A DNA stretch of 51,383 nt from NCBI GenBank assembly GCA_900763705.1, contig CAAFLG010000051.1, positions 1 to 51,383 of the forward strand, given 5' to 3'. The first letter of the stretch is position 1; each line of letters opens with the position of its first letter. The notes under the pieces were generated by a model that was not told where the DNA came from, ran no database searches, and saw only the letters and a program-made list of their open reading frames with translations. Origin of the DNA: an uncultured Oscillospiraceae bacterium. GTDB taxonomy: Bacteria > Bacillota > Clostridia > Oscillospirales > Oscillospiraceae. Position numbers and translations under genes: made by a program. Of this stretch, positions 36,800 through 44,536 are shown in pieces.

Positions 36800-36813
36800 C
36801 CGTTTTCTTGGTC

Positions 36814-38295
36814 TTAGAGCGCCTTCAAAAGGCCGGTGGCCTCGTTGAACTCGTTGATGAGCTCGTCGAGCTCCTTCGCCTGCGCGTGGACAGCGTCCCA
36901 CGTGCCCTTGGTGTCGTACCAGAGGGCGTTGAGGTCCTTAACGTCGCGCGCCTGCTGCTCGACCCAAGTGTAGTACTTGAGGTTGTGGATGCGCTTGCGG
37001 TCGTTGTACGTCAGCTCCATCATGCTGTCGGTCTTCAGGCCGAGCATGTGCAGGTTGTGGTCAAAGCGGGCTTCCTCTTCGCTGTAGGCGCCGTGCAGCT
37101 CGTTGAGCTCCTCGATGCGGGACTGGTACATCACGGCGGAGTCGGTCAGCACGGTGCAGACGACGTCGTCCTCGCCCAGCTCATAGTACTTGGCCATCTT
37201 GATGCAGCAGAGCACGTTTGCAATGCCGGAGATGCCGAGCCAGGTGAGCTTTTCGATGAGCTCGTCGGAGAGCTTGAGCTCTTCCTTGAGATACTTCTGC
37301 CCCTCGGGCGTATTGAAGAGGCGCAGCAGACGCTGGGAGTCCTCATCGTCGATGGCGATGGCCATGTCGGTATTCTTCACGTTGTGGATCCAGGGGATGT
37401 GCTTGTCGCCGATGCCCTCGATGCGGTGGCCGCCGAAGCCGTTATTGAGGATGGTGGGGCACTGCAGCGCCTCGCCCACGCCGAGCTTCAAGCCGGGATA
37501 GCGCTCCTTCAGGAGGTCGCCTGCCGACATCGTACCGGCGGAGCCGGAGGTGAAGCACGCGCCGACAAGCTTCTGCCCGGGCTTCTTGACCGCCTCAAAG
37601 AGGTCGGCGAGGGCATAGCCGGTCACGTTATAGTGCCACAGCGGGTTGCCCATCTCTTCAAACTGATTGAAGATCATCATGCTCGGGTCCTGCTTGAGCT
37701 CCCACGTCTTGTCGAAGATCTCCTTGACGTTGCTCTCGCAGCCCGGCGTCGCGATGACCTGACCGGCGATCTTGCTGAGCCACTCGAAGCGCTCCTTGCT
37801 CATCTCCGCAGGGAGAATGGCAACGGAGTCGACCGCTAAGAGCTTGGAGTTGAATGCGCCGCCGCGGCAGTAGTTGCCCGTGGAGGGCCACACGGCGTGG
37901 TGATAGTCCGCGTCAAACTGGCCGGTCACAAGGCGCGGGGCAAGGCAGCCGAAGGACGCGCCGACCTTGTGGCAGCCCGTGGGGAACCACTTGCCCGCCA
38001 TGGCGAGGATGCGGCACTTGACGCCGGACAGCTCGGGCGGGATCTCAACATAGTTCGGCACAGCCTGGAAAAGGCCGCCGGACTCCTTGGCTTCGTTTTT
38101 CCACGTGATACGAAAGAGATTCAGCGGATTCACATCCCACAGGCCGACGCCCTTGAGCTTTTCCTGGATCTTTTCAGGGATCGTCTCGGGGTGCTGCATC
38201 TGCGCGATGGTCGGGATAATGACATTGTTTTCCTTGGCCTTCCGAATGTTGTGTGCAAGGCCCGTTTTGTTGATGGTCAGATCGATCTTGCCCAT
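36814..38295 (-). CDS. Unassigned fold-type II PLP enzyme (tryptophan-synthase-beta-like)
   Basis: A 493-residue PLP-dependent enzyme, unlike the threonine synthase-like neighbour. The likely Schiff-base lysine is in PTGCHKVGASFG (about 112) and the phosphate-binding loop is TSGSAGTMSAGD (about 245), both changed from the usual patterns. Known members are named only as PLP-dependent protein beta subunits and tend to lie near purine-module genes. It is tightly linked to the regulator upstream: stop TAA at 38299-38301 and this ATG at 38295 are three bases apart. A lyase acting on a purine-derived amino acid is a plausible inference. Confidence 0.75.
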   Translation of the reverse strand: MGKIDLTINKTGLAHNIRKAKENNVIIPTIAQMQHPETIPEKIQEKLKGVGLWDVNPLNLFRITWKNEAKESGGLFQAVPNYVEIPPELSGVKCRILAMAGKWFPTGCHKVGASFGCLAPRLVTGQFDADYHHAVWPSTGNYCRGGAFNSKLLAVDSVAILPAEMSKERFEWLSKIAGQVIATPGCESNVKEIFDKTWELKQDPSMMIFNQFEEMGNPLWHYNVTGYALADLFEAVKKPGQKLVGACFTSGSAGTMSAGDLLKERYPGLKLGVGEALQCPTILNNGFGGHRIEGIGDKHIPWIHNVKNTDMAIAIDDEDSQRLLRLFNTPEGQKYLKEELKLSDELIEKLTWLGISGIANVLCCIKMAKYYELGEDDVVCTVLTDSAVMYQSRIEELNELHGAYSEEEARFDHNLHMLGLKTDSMMELTYNDRKRIHNLKYYTWVEQQARDVKDLNALWYDTKGTWDAVHAQAKELDELINEFNEATGLLKAL

Positions 38296-38298
38296 GGT

Positions 38299-38940
38299 TT
38301 ACTTCTCCTCCTGTTGTTTGTCAATATAAGAATAAAGCGTATATTTGGATATGCCGAAGTATTTGGCGACCTTGTCGCCGGATTTGGTGATGAGAAACGC
38401 CCCGTTCTGGCTGAGAAAGCCGATGGCGCGCATCTTGTCGTCCTTGTTCATCAGCGCGACAGGCTTTCCGACAAGCGCGACCGACTGGGCAATGAGCTCA
38501 TCAAGCAGTTCGTTGACGTTGACGATCTTTTCCGGCTCGCTCTGCGTCTGATCCTTGGTGTCGATCAGCTCGTGCACCGCACCCTCGACCATCAGAAGCG
38601 ACGAAATATCGTAGTTGATGCCGAGGATGGCCGCCACCTTGCCGCTGCGTCCCCGGATATACATGGTAGAGGACTTGAGGATCTTGCCGTCCGGAGTCTT
38701 GGTAAGGTAGCTCAGGTGGTCGCTCGGCTGCGCGTCCGCCTGACGCACCTGCTCAAGCACAACGTGCGATGCGCCATCGCCCACCTTTCTGCCCGTCACA
38801 TGGCCGTTTTCGATCGCGACGATGGAATGTTCGGGGTGCTTGGCGCCCACATCGTGGATCACGACCTCGCAGCTGCTGCCAAAGGTCGCGGCGATGCCCT
38901 TTGCGACCTGTTCGAGTGTCTTCAGCGTTGCGGCTTCTAT
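38299..38940 (-). CDS. YheO-type PAS/HTH transcriptional regulator with ATA start
   Basis: A 213-residue regulator: N-terminal YheO-type PAS domain (LKTLEQVAKGIAATFG, SCEVVIHDVG, NGHVTGRKVGDGAS) and a C-terminal helix-turn-helix (KVAKYFGISKYTLYSYI). Homologues begin about four residues before LK, which puts the start at ATA (38940-38938); GGAGGG is seven bases ahead. The first in-frame ATG/GTG/TTG downstream is GTG at 38862, which removes the first 26 residues of the PAS domain. Upstream in frame is a TAG. It probably senses a pathway intermediate and controls the divergent ygeY and the PLP genes. Confidence 0.78.
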   Translation of the reverse strand: MEAATLKTLEQVAKGIAATFGSSCEVVIHDVGAKHPEHSIVAIENGHVTGRKVGDGASHVVLEQVRQADAQPSDHLSYLTKTPDGKILKSSTMYIRGRSGKVAAILGINYDISSLLMVEGAVHELIDTKDQTQSEPEKIVNVNELLDELIAQSVALVGKPVALMNKDDKMRAIGFLSQNGAFLITKSGDKVAKYFGISKYTLYSYIDKQQEEK

Positions 38941-38972
38941 GGTCTATCCCTCCTCTGCCTCGCCCCCGCTTT

Positions 38973-38991
38973 GCTGTGCAAGTTGCACAGC
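38973..38991. promoter_or_regulatory. Perfect 19-bp palindrome in the regulator leader
   Basis: GCTGTGCAAGTTGCACAGC: each arm of nine bases is an exact complement of the other. It lies between the leftward -10 box and the regulator start, a typical position for an autoregulatory operator. An RNA hairpin role is the alternative. Confidence 0.65.
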
Positions 38992-39024
38992 TTTCCAACT
39001 GCGAAGGCTCATGGTTTCATCCCT

Positions 39025-39052
39025 ATGATACCATAAATCAGCCGAATTGCAA
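39025..39052 (-). promoter_or_regulatory. Leftward promoter of the regulator-PLP operon
   Basis: Minus strand TTGCAA (39052-39047), 16-base spacer, TATCAT (39030-39025). Confidence 0.65.
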
Positions 39053-39065
39053 TTACTTTCTGAAA

Positions 39066-39090
39066 AAATTTTTGCATTTCAAATTTTTTG
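39066..39090 (+). promoter_or_regulatory. AT-rich shared element upstream of ygeY
   Basis: AAATTTTTG-CA-TTTCAAATTTTTTG; its block TTTCAAATTTTTT recurs at the ABC promoter and, shortened, at ssnA. It ends at the -35 box of ygeY. Confidence 0.5.
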
Positions 39091-39091
39091 T

Positions 39092-39119
39092 TTGACAACC
39101 GCCGTACTTATGCTATGAT
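39092..39119 (+). promoter_or_regulatory. Strong promoter of ygeY
   Basis: TTGACA (39092-39097), 16-base spacer, TATGAT (39114-39119) with a TGC before the -10. Confidence 0.8.
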
Positions 39120-39187
39120 AAAGACAGTCTAACAGAAATTTTACAGGAAAGTCTTTGATTTCTTATTACTTTTAACGGAGGTCTACC

Positions 39188-40585
39188 ATGGATTTTGAAG
39201 CCATCAAGAAGTCTGCCGCAGCCTACGGCCCCGATATGACCCGTTTTCTGCGCGACATGATCGCCATCCCCAGCGAGAGCTGTGAGGAAAAGGGCGTCGT
39301 CATGCGCATCAAGGAAGAGATGGAAAAGCTCGGCTTCGACAAGGTCGAGATCGATGCGATCAGCAATGTCATCAGATAGATAGGAACGGGTGAGAAGATC
39401 ATCGCCATTGACTCCCACATCGACACCGTCGGCATCGGCAACCGCGAGAACTGGACGCACGACCCGTATGAGGGCTACGAGGATGATAAGATCATCTACG
39501 GCCGCGGCGGCAGCGATCAGGAGGGCGGCATGGCAGCCGCCGCTTACGGCGCGAAGATCATGAAGGACCTTGACCTCATCCCCGCGGGCTACAAGGTCAT
39601 GGTCGTCGGCTCCGTGCAGGAGGAGGACTGCGACGGAATGTGCTGGCAGTCCATCGTCAACGAATACTTCAAGGGCCCCGAGGATGCGAGAAGCAAGATC
39701 GAGTTTGTCATCTCCACCGAGCCGACCGACGGCGGCATCTACCGCGGTCATCGCGGCCGCATGGAGATCCGCGTCGATATGCACGGCGTTTCCTGCCACG
39801 GCTCCGCGCCCGAGCGCGGCGACAACGCCATCCACAAGATGGCCGAGGTCCTCCTGAATGTGCGCGATTTGAACGAAAATGACGCAGCCGATGATAAAGA
39901 AATTAAAGGTCTTGTCAAAATGCTCGATCCGAAGTATAATCCTGAGCATTGGGAGGATGCGCGCTTCCTCGGCCGCGGCACCTGCACCACGAGCCAGATC
40001 TTCTACACCTCCCCCTCCCGCTGCGCTGTGGCGGACTCCTGCGCCATTTCCATCGACCGCCGCATGACCGCGGGCGAAACGTATCAGTCCTGCCTCAAGG
40101 AGATCGAAGATCTCCCCGCGTGCAGGAAGTACGCAAAGGACGTCAAGGTCAGCATGTATATGTACGACCGCCCGGCATGGACCGGCCACGTTTACGAAAC
40201 GGAGTGCTTCTTCCCCACCTGGATCAACAAGGAGACCGCGCCCCACGTGCAGGCCCTTGTCGACGCGCACCACGCGCTTTGGGGCACGGAGCGCATCGGC
40301 GCGGACGAAAAGGCCATGTCCACGCGCGCCGGACGTCCCTTGACCGACAAGTGGACGTTCTCGACGAACGGCGTTTCCATTCAGGGCCGCTACGGCATCC
40401 CCTGCGTCGGCTTCGGTCCGGGCGCGGAATCGCAGGCCCACGCGCCCAATGAGATCACATGGAAGCAGGATCTTGTCACCTGCGCGGCGCTTTACGCCGC
40501 CGTTCCCGGCCTCTACAAGCCCGGCGACAAAAATGAATCCGCCACGAGCTTCCGTCAGGAGCTGACGGGCAACGACATTAAATAA
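39188..40585 (+). pseudogene. ygeY: YgeY-type hydrolase, interrupted by one in-frame TAG
   Basis: YgeY is an M20 metallopeptidase-like hydrolase of the urate/purine module. The full frame would be 465 codons. It starts well (ATG at 39188 after GGAGG) but meets TAG at 39377-39379 after 63 codons. The same frame then continues unbroken to 40585. The residues around the stop read NVI-R-stop-IGTG where family members have NVLGYIGTG-type sequence, so the stop sits at a Tyr position. The metal site (SHIDTVG, GRGGSDQEGG) lies after the stop and no ATG, GTG or TTG in frame precedes it, so internal restart would give a dead enzyme. Nonsense mutation, sequence error or readthrough remain open. Confidence 0.85.
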
Positions 40586-40638
40586 ACACGGGTGCTTGAA
40601 CCCATACTATTACTATGTGATAAAGGAGAAAATCACCT

Positions 40639-41832
40639 ATGAGCAAGACTGTTGAACTGGCGCGCCATCTCGAGACGCTGCACATTAACAATATGTACAA
40701 GACCGACTTCTACTGGACGTGGGACAAGACCGACGAGGAGATCGACGCGGTCTTCACCGTGGCCGACGCGCTGCGCGACCTGCGCGAGCGCAACAAGAAC
40801 ACGAAGATCTTCAACTCCGGCCTCGGCATTTCGATCTTCCGCGACAACTCCACGCGCACGCGCTTCTCGTTTGCCTCCGCGTGCAACCTGCTGGGTCTCG
40901 AAGAGCAGGTGCTCGACGAAAAGAAGTCGCAGATCGCCCACGGTGAGACCGTGCGCGAAACGGCAAACATGGTTTCTTTCATGGCTGACGTCATCGGTAT
41001 TCGCGATGATATGTTCATCGGCGAGGGTCACAAGTACCAGAAGACCTTCATGGACGCGCTCGAAGAGGGCTACCGCGACGGTATCCTCGAGCAGCGCCCG
41101 ACGCTCGTGAACCTCCAGTGCGACGTTGACCATCCAACACAGTGCATGGCGGATATGCTTCACATCATCCACCACTTCGGCGGTGTGGAGAATCTCAAGG
41201 GCAAGAAGGTCGCCATGACCTGGGCCTATTCCCCGAGCTACGGCAAGCCCCTCTCCGTCCCGCAGGGCGTTATCGGCCTCTTCACCCGCTTCGGCATGGA
41301 TGTCACCCTCGCTCACCCCGAAGGCTACGAGGTCATGCCCGAGGTCGAGGAGATCGCCAAGAAGAACGCGGCGGCCACCGGCGGCAGCTTCAAGAAGTGC
41401 AACGACATGAAGGAAGCCTTCAAGGACGCCGACATCGTCTATCCCAAGTCCTGGGCGCCGTTCAAGGCCATGGAGGAGCGCACGAAGCTCTATCAGGCCG
41501 GCGACAAGGACGGCATCGACGAGCTGGAGAAGAAGCTGCTCGCGCAGAACGCCGAGCACAAGGATTGGGCCTGCACCGAGGAGATGATGAAGCTCACGAA
41601 GGATGGCAAGGCGCTCTATCTCCACTGCCTGCCCGCCGACATCACCGGTCTTTCCTGTCCCGAGGGTGAGGTCGACAACAGCGTGTTCGACCGCTACATC
41701 GTCCCCCTCTACAAGCAGGCCTCCTACAAGCCCTATATCATCGCTGCAATGATGTTCCTCGCACAGGTCAAGGATCCCGTCCGCGCCCTGATGGAGATGG
41801 ACAAGAGCGGCGAAGAGCGCAAGATGTTCTGA
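40639..41832 (+). CDS. ygeW: Knotted carbamoyltransferase YgeW
   Basis: A 397-residue ornithine carbamoyltransferase-fold protein with the carbamoyl-phosphate loop STRTR (71-75), HPTQCMADM near 168 and HCLPADITG near 330, plus the longer C-terminal part typical of YgeW. It is thought to work in the phosphorolytic direction, releasing carbamoyl phosphate from a ureido intermediate. ATG at 40639 has AAAGGAG. It follows ygeY and precedes carbamate kinase, which would turn the carbamoyl phosphate into ATP. Confidence 0.94.
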   Translation: MSKTVELARHLETLHINNMYKTDFYWTWDKTDEEIDAVFTVADALRDLRERNKNTKIFNSGLGISIFRDNSTRTRFSFASACNLLGLEEQVLDEKKSQIAHGETVRETANMVSFMADVIGIRDDMFIGEGHKYQKTFMDALEEGYRDGILEQRPTLVNLQCDVDHPTQCMADMLHIIHHFGGVENLKGKKVAMTWAYSPSYGKPLSVPQGVIGLFTRFGMDVTLAHPEGYEVMPEVEEIAKKNAAATGGSFKKCNDMKEAFKDADIVYPKSWAPFKAMEERTKLYQAGDKDGIDELEKKLLAQNAEHKDWACTEEMMKLTKDGKALYLHCLPADITGLSCPEGEVDNSVFDRYIVPLYKQASYKPYIIAAMMFLAQVKDPVRALMEMDKSGEERKMF

Positions 41833-41865
41833 GCATATCCCCCGTTTTCACCTGTATAAAAGCGG

Positions 41866-41880
41866 GTCCGCCGCTTTTTA
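41866..41880 (+). terminator. Weak hairpin between ygeW and arcC
   Basis: AAAGCGG and CCGCTTT separated by five bases, then TTT. It could lower, not abolish, arcC transcription. Confidence 0.4.
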
Positions 41881-41925
41881 TGAGAGAAGAGAGTTTTTCA
41901 AAAAATCGAAGGAGAAATCGTCATC

Positions 41926-42861
41926 ATGAGCAAGAGAATCGTCATCGCCCTCGGCGGCAACGCGCTGGGCAACACCCCCTATGAGCAGCTTGCCCTTGTC
42001 ACCGAGACCGCCAAGCCCATCGTCGATCTGATCGCGCAGGGCAACGAGGTCATCATCGCCCACGGCAACGGTCCGCAGGTCGGCATGATCAACCTCGGCA
42101 TGGCCACCGCCGCCGAGGCCAAGGCCATCAAGTCCGACATGCCCTTCCCCGAGTGCGGTGCGATGAGCCAGGGCTACATCGGCTACCACCTGCAGAACGC
42201 CATCGGCAACGAGCTTGCCTCCCGCAAGATGGACAAGGACGTTGCCACCGTCGTCACGCAGGTGCTCGTTGATGAGGCCGACCCCGCCTTCCAGCATCCC
42301 ACCAAGCCCGTCGGCGCGTTCTACGATAAGGAGACCGCCGAGCGCATCGCCGCCGAAAAGGGCTACACCATGGTCGAGGATGCCGGCCGCGGCTACCGCC
42401 AGGTCGTTCCCTCCCCCAAGCCGATCGACGTCATCGAAAAGAACACCGTCAAGGCGCTTGTTGACAACGGCACCGTCGTCATCACCGTCGGCGGCGGCGG
42501 TATCCCCGTCGTGCGCCGTGACGGCAAGCTCGTCGGCACGCCCGCCGTCATCGATAAGGACTTTGCCTCCGCCAAGCTCGCCGAGCTTCTCGATGCGGAT
42601 ATGCTCGTCATCCTGACGGCCGTTGAAAAGGTCGCCATCAACTTCGGCAAGCCCGACCAGAAGGGCCTTGACACCCTCACGCCGGACGAGGCGCGCAAGT
42701 ACATCGACGAAAAGCAGTTTGCCCCCGGCTCCATGCTGCCGAAGGTTCAGGCCGCCATGTCGTTTGCCGAGAGCAAGCCCGGCCGCGTTGCGCTCATCAC
42801 CCTTCTTGAGAAGGCTGCCGAGGGCATCGAGGGCAAGACCGGCACCCGCGTGCAGATGTAA
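41926..42861 (+). CDS. arcC: Carbamate kinase
   Basis: A 311-residue amino-acid kinase-fold enzyme making ATP from carbamoyl phosphate and ADP. GGNALG near residue 8, HGNGPQVG near 48 and the long ATP-site segment VTVGGGGIPVV near 187 are characteristic. It follows ygeW, so purine-derived carbamoyl phosphate can yield ATP. ATG at 41926 follows GAAGGAG. Confidence 0.95.
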   Translation: MSKRIVIALGGNALGNTPYEQLALVTETAKPIVDLIAQGNEVIIAHGNGPQVGMINLGMATAAEAKAIKSDMPFPECGAMSQGYIGYHLQNAIGNELASRKMDKDVATVVTQVLVDEADPAFQHPTKPVGAFYDKETAERIAAEKGYTMVEDAGRGYRQVVPSPKPIDVIEKNTVKALVDNGTVVITVGGGGIPVVRRDGKLVGTPAVIDKDFASAKLAELLDADMLVILTAVEKVAINFGKPDQKGLDTLTPDEARKYIDEKQFAPGSMLPKVQAAMSFAESKPGRVALITLLEKAAEGIEGKTGTRVQM

Positions 42862-42892
42862 CATTCGTTCCAAACAACCCGCACTTTTATGC

Positions 42893-42923
42893 AAAAGACC
42901 CGCTCATTGAGCGGGTCTTTTTT
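42893..42923 (+). terminator. Terminator of the ygeY-ygeW-arcC unit
   Basis: AAAAGACCCGCTC-ATT-GAGCGGGTCTTTT, perfect stem with U-run. Confidence 0.9.
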
Positions 42924-42971
42924 CGTTTTTTCCATGGAGTATCCACTCTTTTCTCCCCTATGGCTAAAAGT

Positions 42972-42988
42972 ACCAAATCTTTTTTGGT
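42972..42988. promoter_or_regulatory. Dyad upstream of the BMP promoter
   Basis: ACCAAA-TCTTT-TTTGGT, a perfect 6-base dyad 31 bases before the -35 box. Possible operator. Confidence 0.45.
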
Positions 42989-43019
42989 CAAGTTTGATCG
43001 CCGTTTTTTGTTTTTTCTG

Positions 43020-43048
43020 TTGATAAATTTTTACAATTTATGTATCAT
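43020..43048 (+). promoter_or_regulatory. Promoter of the BMP lipoprotein gene
   Basis: TTGATA (43020-43025), 17-base spacer, TATCAT (43043-43048). Confidence 0.7.
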
Positions 43049-43106
43049 GGTGGTAACGGTATTCAAATCTTTTGATTGCCGTAAATTTAAAGGAGGATTT
43101 ACTGAA

Positions 43107-44327
43107 ATGAAGAAGTTCCTTGCACTGCTCCTGAGTCTCGTGATGGTCCTCGCCCTCGTCGCCTGCGGCGATAAGAAGGACGATACCAACACCGACGATC
43201 AGGACAACAACGATGCTGCCAACTTCAAGGTCGGCTTCATCATGCTCCACGACGAAAACTCTACCTACGACCTCAACTTCATCAACGCTGCGAAAGAGGC
43301 CTGCGAGAAGCTCGGTGTTGAGTACAAGATCATCACCAACGTTCCCGAGGGCCAGGAGTGCTACGACAAGGCCGCTGAGCTGGCCGACGACGGCTGCAAC
43401 ATCATCTTCGCCGACTCCTTCGGTCACGAGGACTACATGATCCAGGCCGCCAAGGACTTCCCCGATGTGCAGTTCTGCCACTCCACCGGCACCAAGGCGC
43501 ACACCGAGGGTCTTGCCAACTACCACAACACCTTCGCCTCCATCTATGAGGGCCGTTACCTCGCCGGTATCGCTGCCGGTATGAAGCTCAACGAGATGAT
43601 CGCCAATGGTGAGTTCTCCGCGGACGATGCCAAGATCGGCTACGTCGGCGCCTTCACCTATGCCGAGGTTATCTCCGGCTACACCTCCTTCTTCCTGGGC
43701 GCTCGCTCCGTCTGCCCCACTGCCACGATGGAAGTCACCTTCACCGGCAGCTGGTATGACGAGACCGCCGAGAAGGAAGGCGCGCAGAAGCTCATCCAGA
43801 ACGGCTGCAAGCTCATCAGCCAGCACGCCGACTCCATGGGCGCTCCCACCGCTTGCGAGACCGCCGGCGTCCCCAACGTTTCCTACAACGGTTCCACCGA
43901 GGCTGCCTGCCCCAACACCTACCTGATCTCCTCCCGCATCGACTGGGCTCCCTACTATGAGTATGCCATCACCAAGGCGATGAACGGCGAGACCATCGAC
44001 GCTGACTGGACCGGCACCCTTGCCACCGGCTCCGTCGTCCTCACCGACCTCAACGAGAATGTCGCCGCTGAGGGCACCGCCGAGGCCATTGCCGACGCGA
44101 CCGCCAAGCTCGAGAGCGGCGAACTCCACGTCTTCGACTGCTCCACTTTCACCGTGGACGGCCAGCCTGTCACCTCTTACATGGCTGACGTCGACACCGA
44201 TCCCGACTACACACCCGACACCGAGGTTGTCCAGGACGGTTATCTGGCTGAGTCCACCGCCCGTTCCGCCCCGTACTTCCAGCTCATGATCGACGGCATT
44301 GATCTGCTGGATACTAATTTCGGCTAA
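43107..44327 (+). CDS. BMP family nucleoside-binding lipoprotein
   Basis: A 406-residue exported lipoprotein: signal peptide with lipobox ALVACG, an acidic Asp-rich linker, then a BMP/PnrA-type binding domain (VGFIMLHDENSTYD near 42). BMP proteins bind purine nucleosides for NupABC-type transporters. ATG at 43107 follows AGGAGG; the frame extends upstream without a ribosome-binding site. It has its own promoter and terminator, so it can be made in excess over the ATPase and permeases, as usual for binding proteins. Confidence 0.9.
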   Translation: MKKFLALLLSLVMVLALVACGDKKDDTNTDDQDNNDAANFKVGFIMLHDENSTYDLNFINAAKEACEKLGVEYKIITNVPEGQECYDKAAELADDGCNIIFADSFGHEDYMIQAAKDFPDVQFCHSTGTKAHTEGLANYHNTFASIYEGRYLAGIAAGMKLNEMIANGEFSADDAKIGYVGAFTYAEVISGYTSFFLGARSVCPTATMEVTFTGSWYDETAEKEGAQKLIQNGCKLISQHADSMGAPTACETAGVPNVSYNGSTEAACPNTYLISSRIDWAPYYEYAITKAMNGETIDADWTGTLATGSVVLTDLNENVAAEGTAEAIADATAKLESGELHVFDCSTFTVDGQPVTSYMADVDTDPDYTPDTEVVQDGYLAESTARSAPYFQLMIDGIDLLDTNFG

Positions 44328-44343
44328 TCTCTCCCTACTACAT

Positions 44344-44376
44344 GATTGGGCTGCCTGCGGGCAGCCCAATCTTTTT
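44344..44376 (+). terminator. Terminator after the BMP gene
   Basis: ATTGGGCTGCC-TGC-GGGCAGCCCAAT then CTTTTTC. Confidence 0.85.
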
Positions 44377-44392
44377 CATGCCTTATGGCTAA

Positions 44393-44421
44393 AAATTTTT
44401 GTTTCTTTCAAATTTTTTTTG
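44393..44421 (+). promoter_or_regulatory. AT-rich shared element upstream of the ABC operon
   Basis: AAATTTTTG-TTTC-TTTCAAATTTTTTTTG, close to the element at ygeY, 20 bases before the -35. Confidence 0.5.
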
Positions 44422-44441
44422 TGATTTTTTCAGCTTTTTGA

Positions 44442-44470
44442 TTTACAACGCTTTTGAATTATGGTAATAT
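44442..44470 (+). promoter_or_regulatory. Promoter of the ABC transporter-deaminase operon
   Basis: TTTACA (44442-44447), 17-base spacer, TAATAT (44465-44470). Confidence 0.7.
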
Positions 44471-44536
44471 ACTACTTGAAATACTAGGTCGAAGAGCACC
44501 ATCATCCGCTCCTCGGCACAAGAAGGGGTGACCGCC

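Noticed and set aside
39377..39379. Pyrrolysine or selenocysteine at the ygeY stop
   Set aside because: Selenocysteine uses TGA, not TAG. YgeY proteins have Tyr here and no pyl gene is in the window, so a specific recoding claim is not supported; only the general readthrough question is kept.
41833..41925. Separate promoter for arcC
   Set aside because: No -35/-10 pair of reasonable spacing; co-transcription with ygeW past a weak hairpin is simpler.
42862..43106. Purine (guanine/xanthine) riboswitch before the BMP gene
   Set aside because: The conserved three-way junction bases were not seen and the region is occupied by promoter boxes and a dyad.
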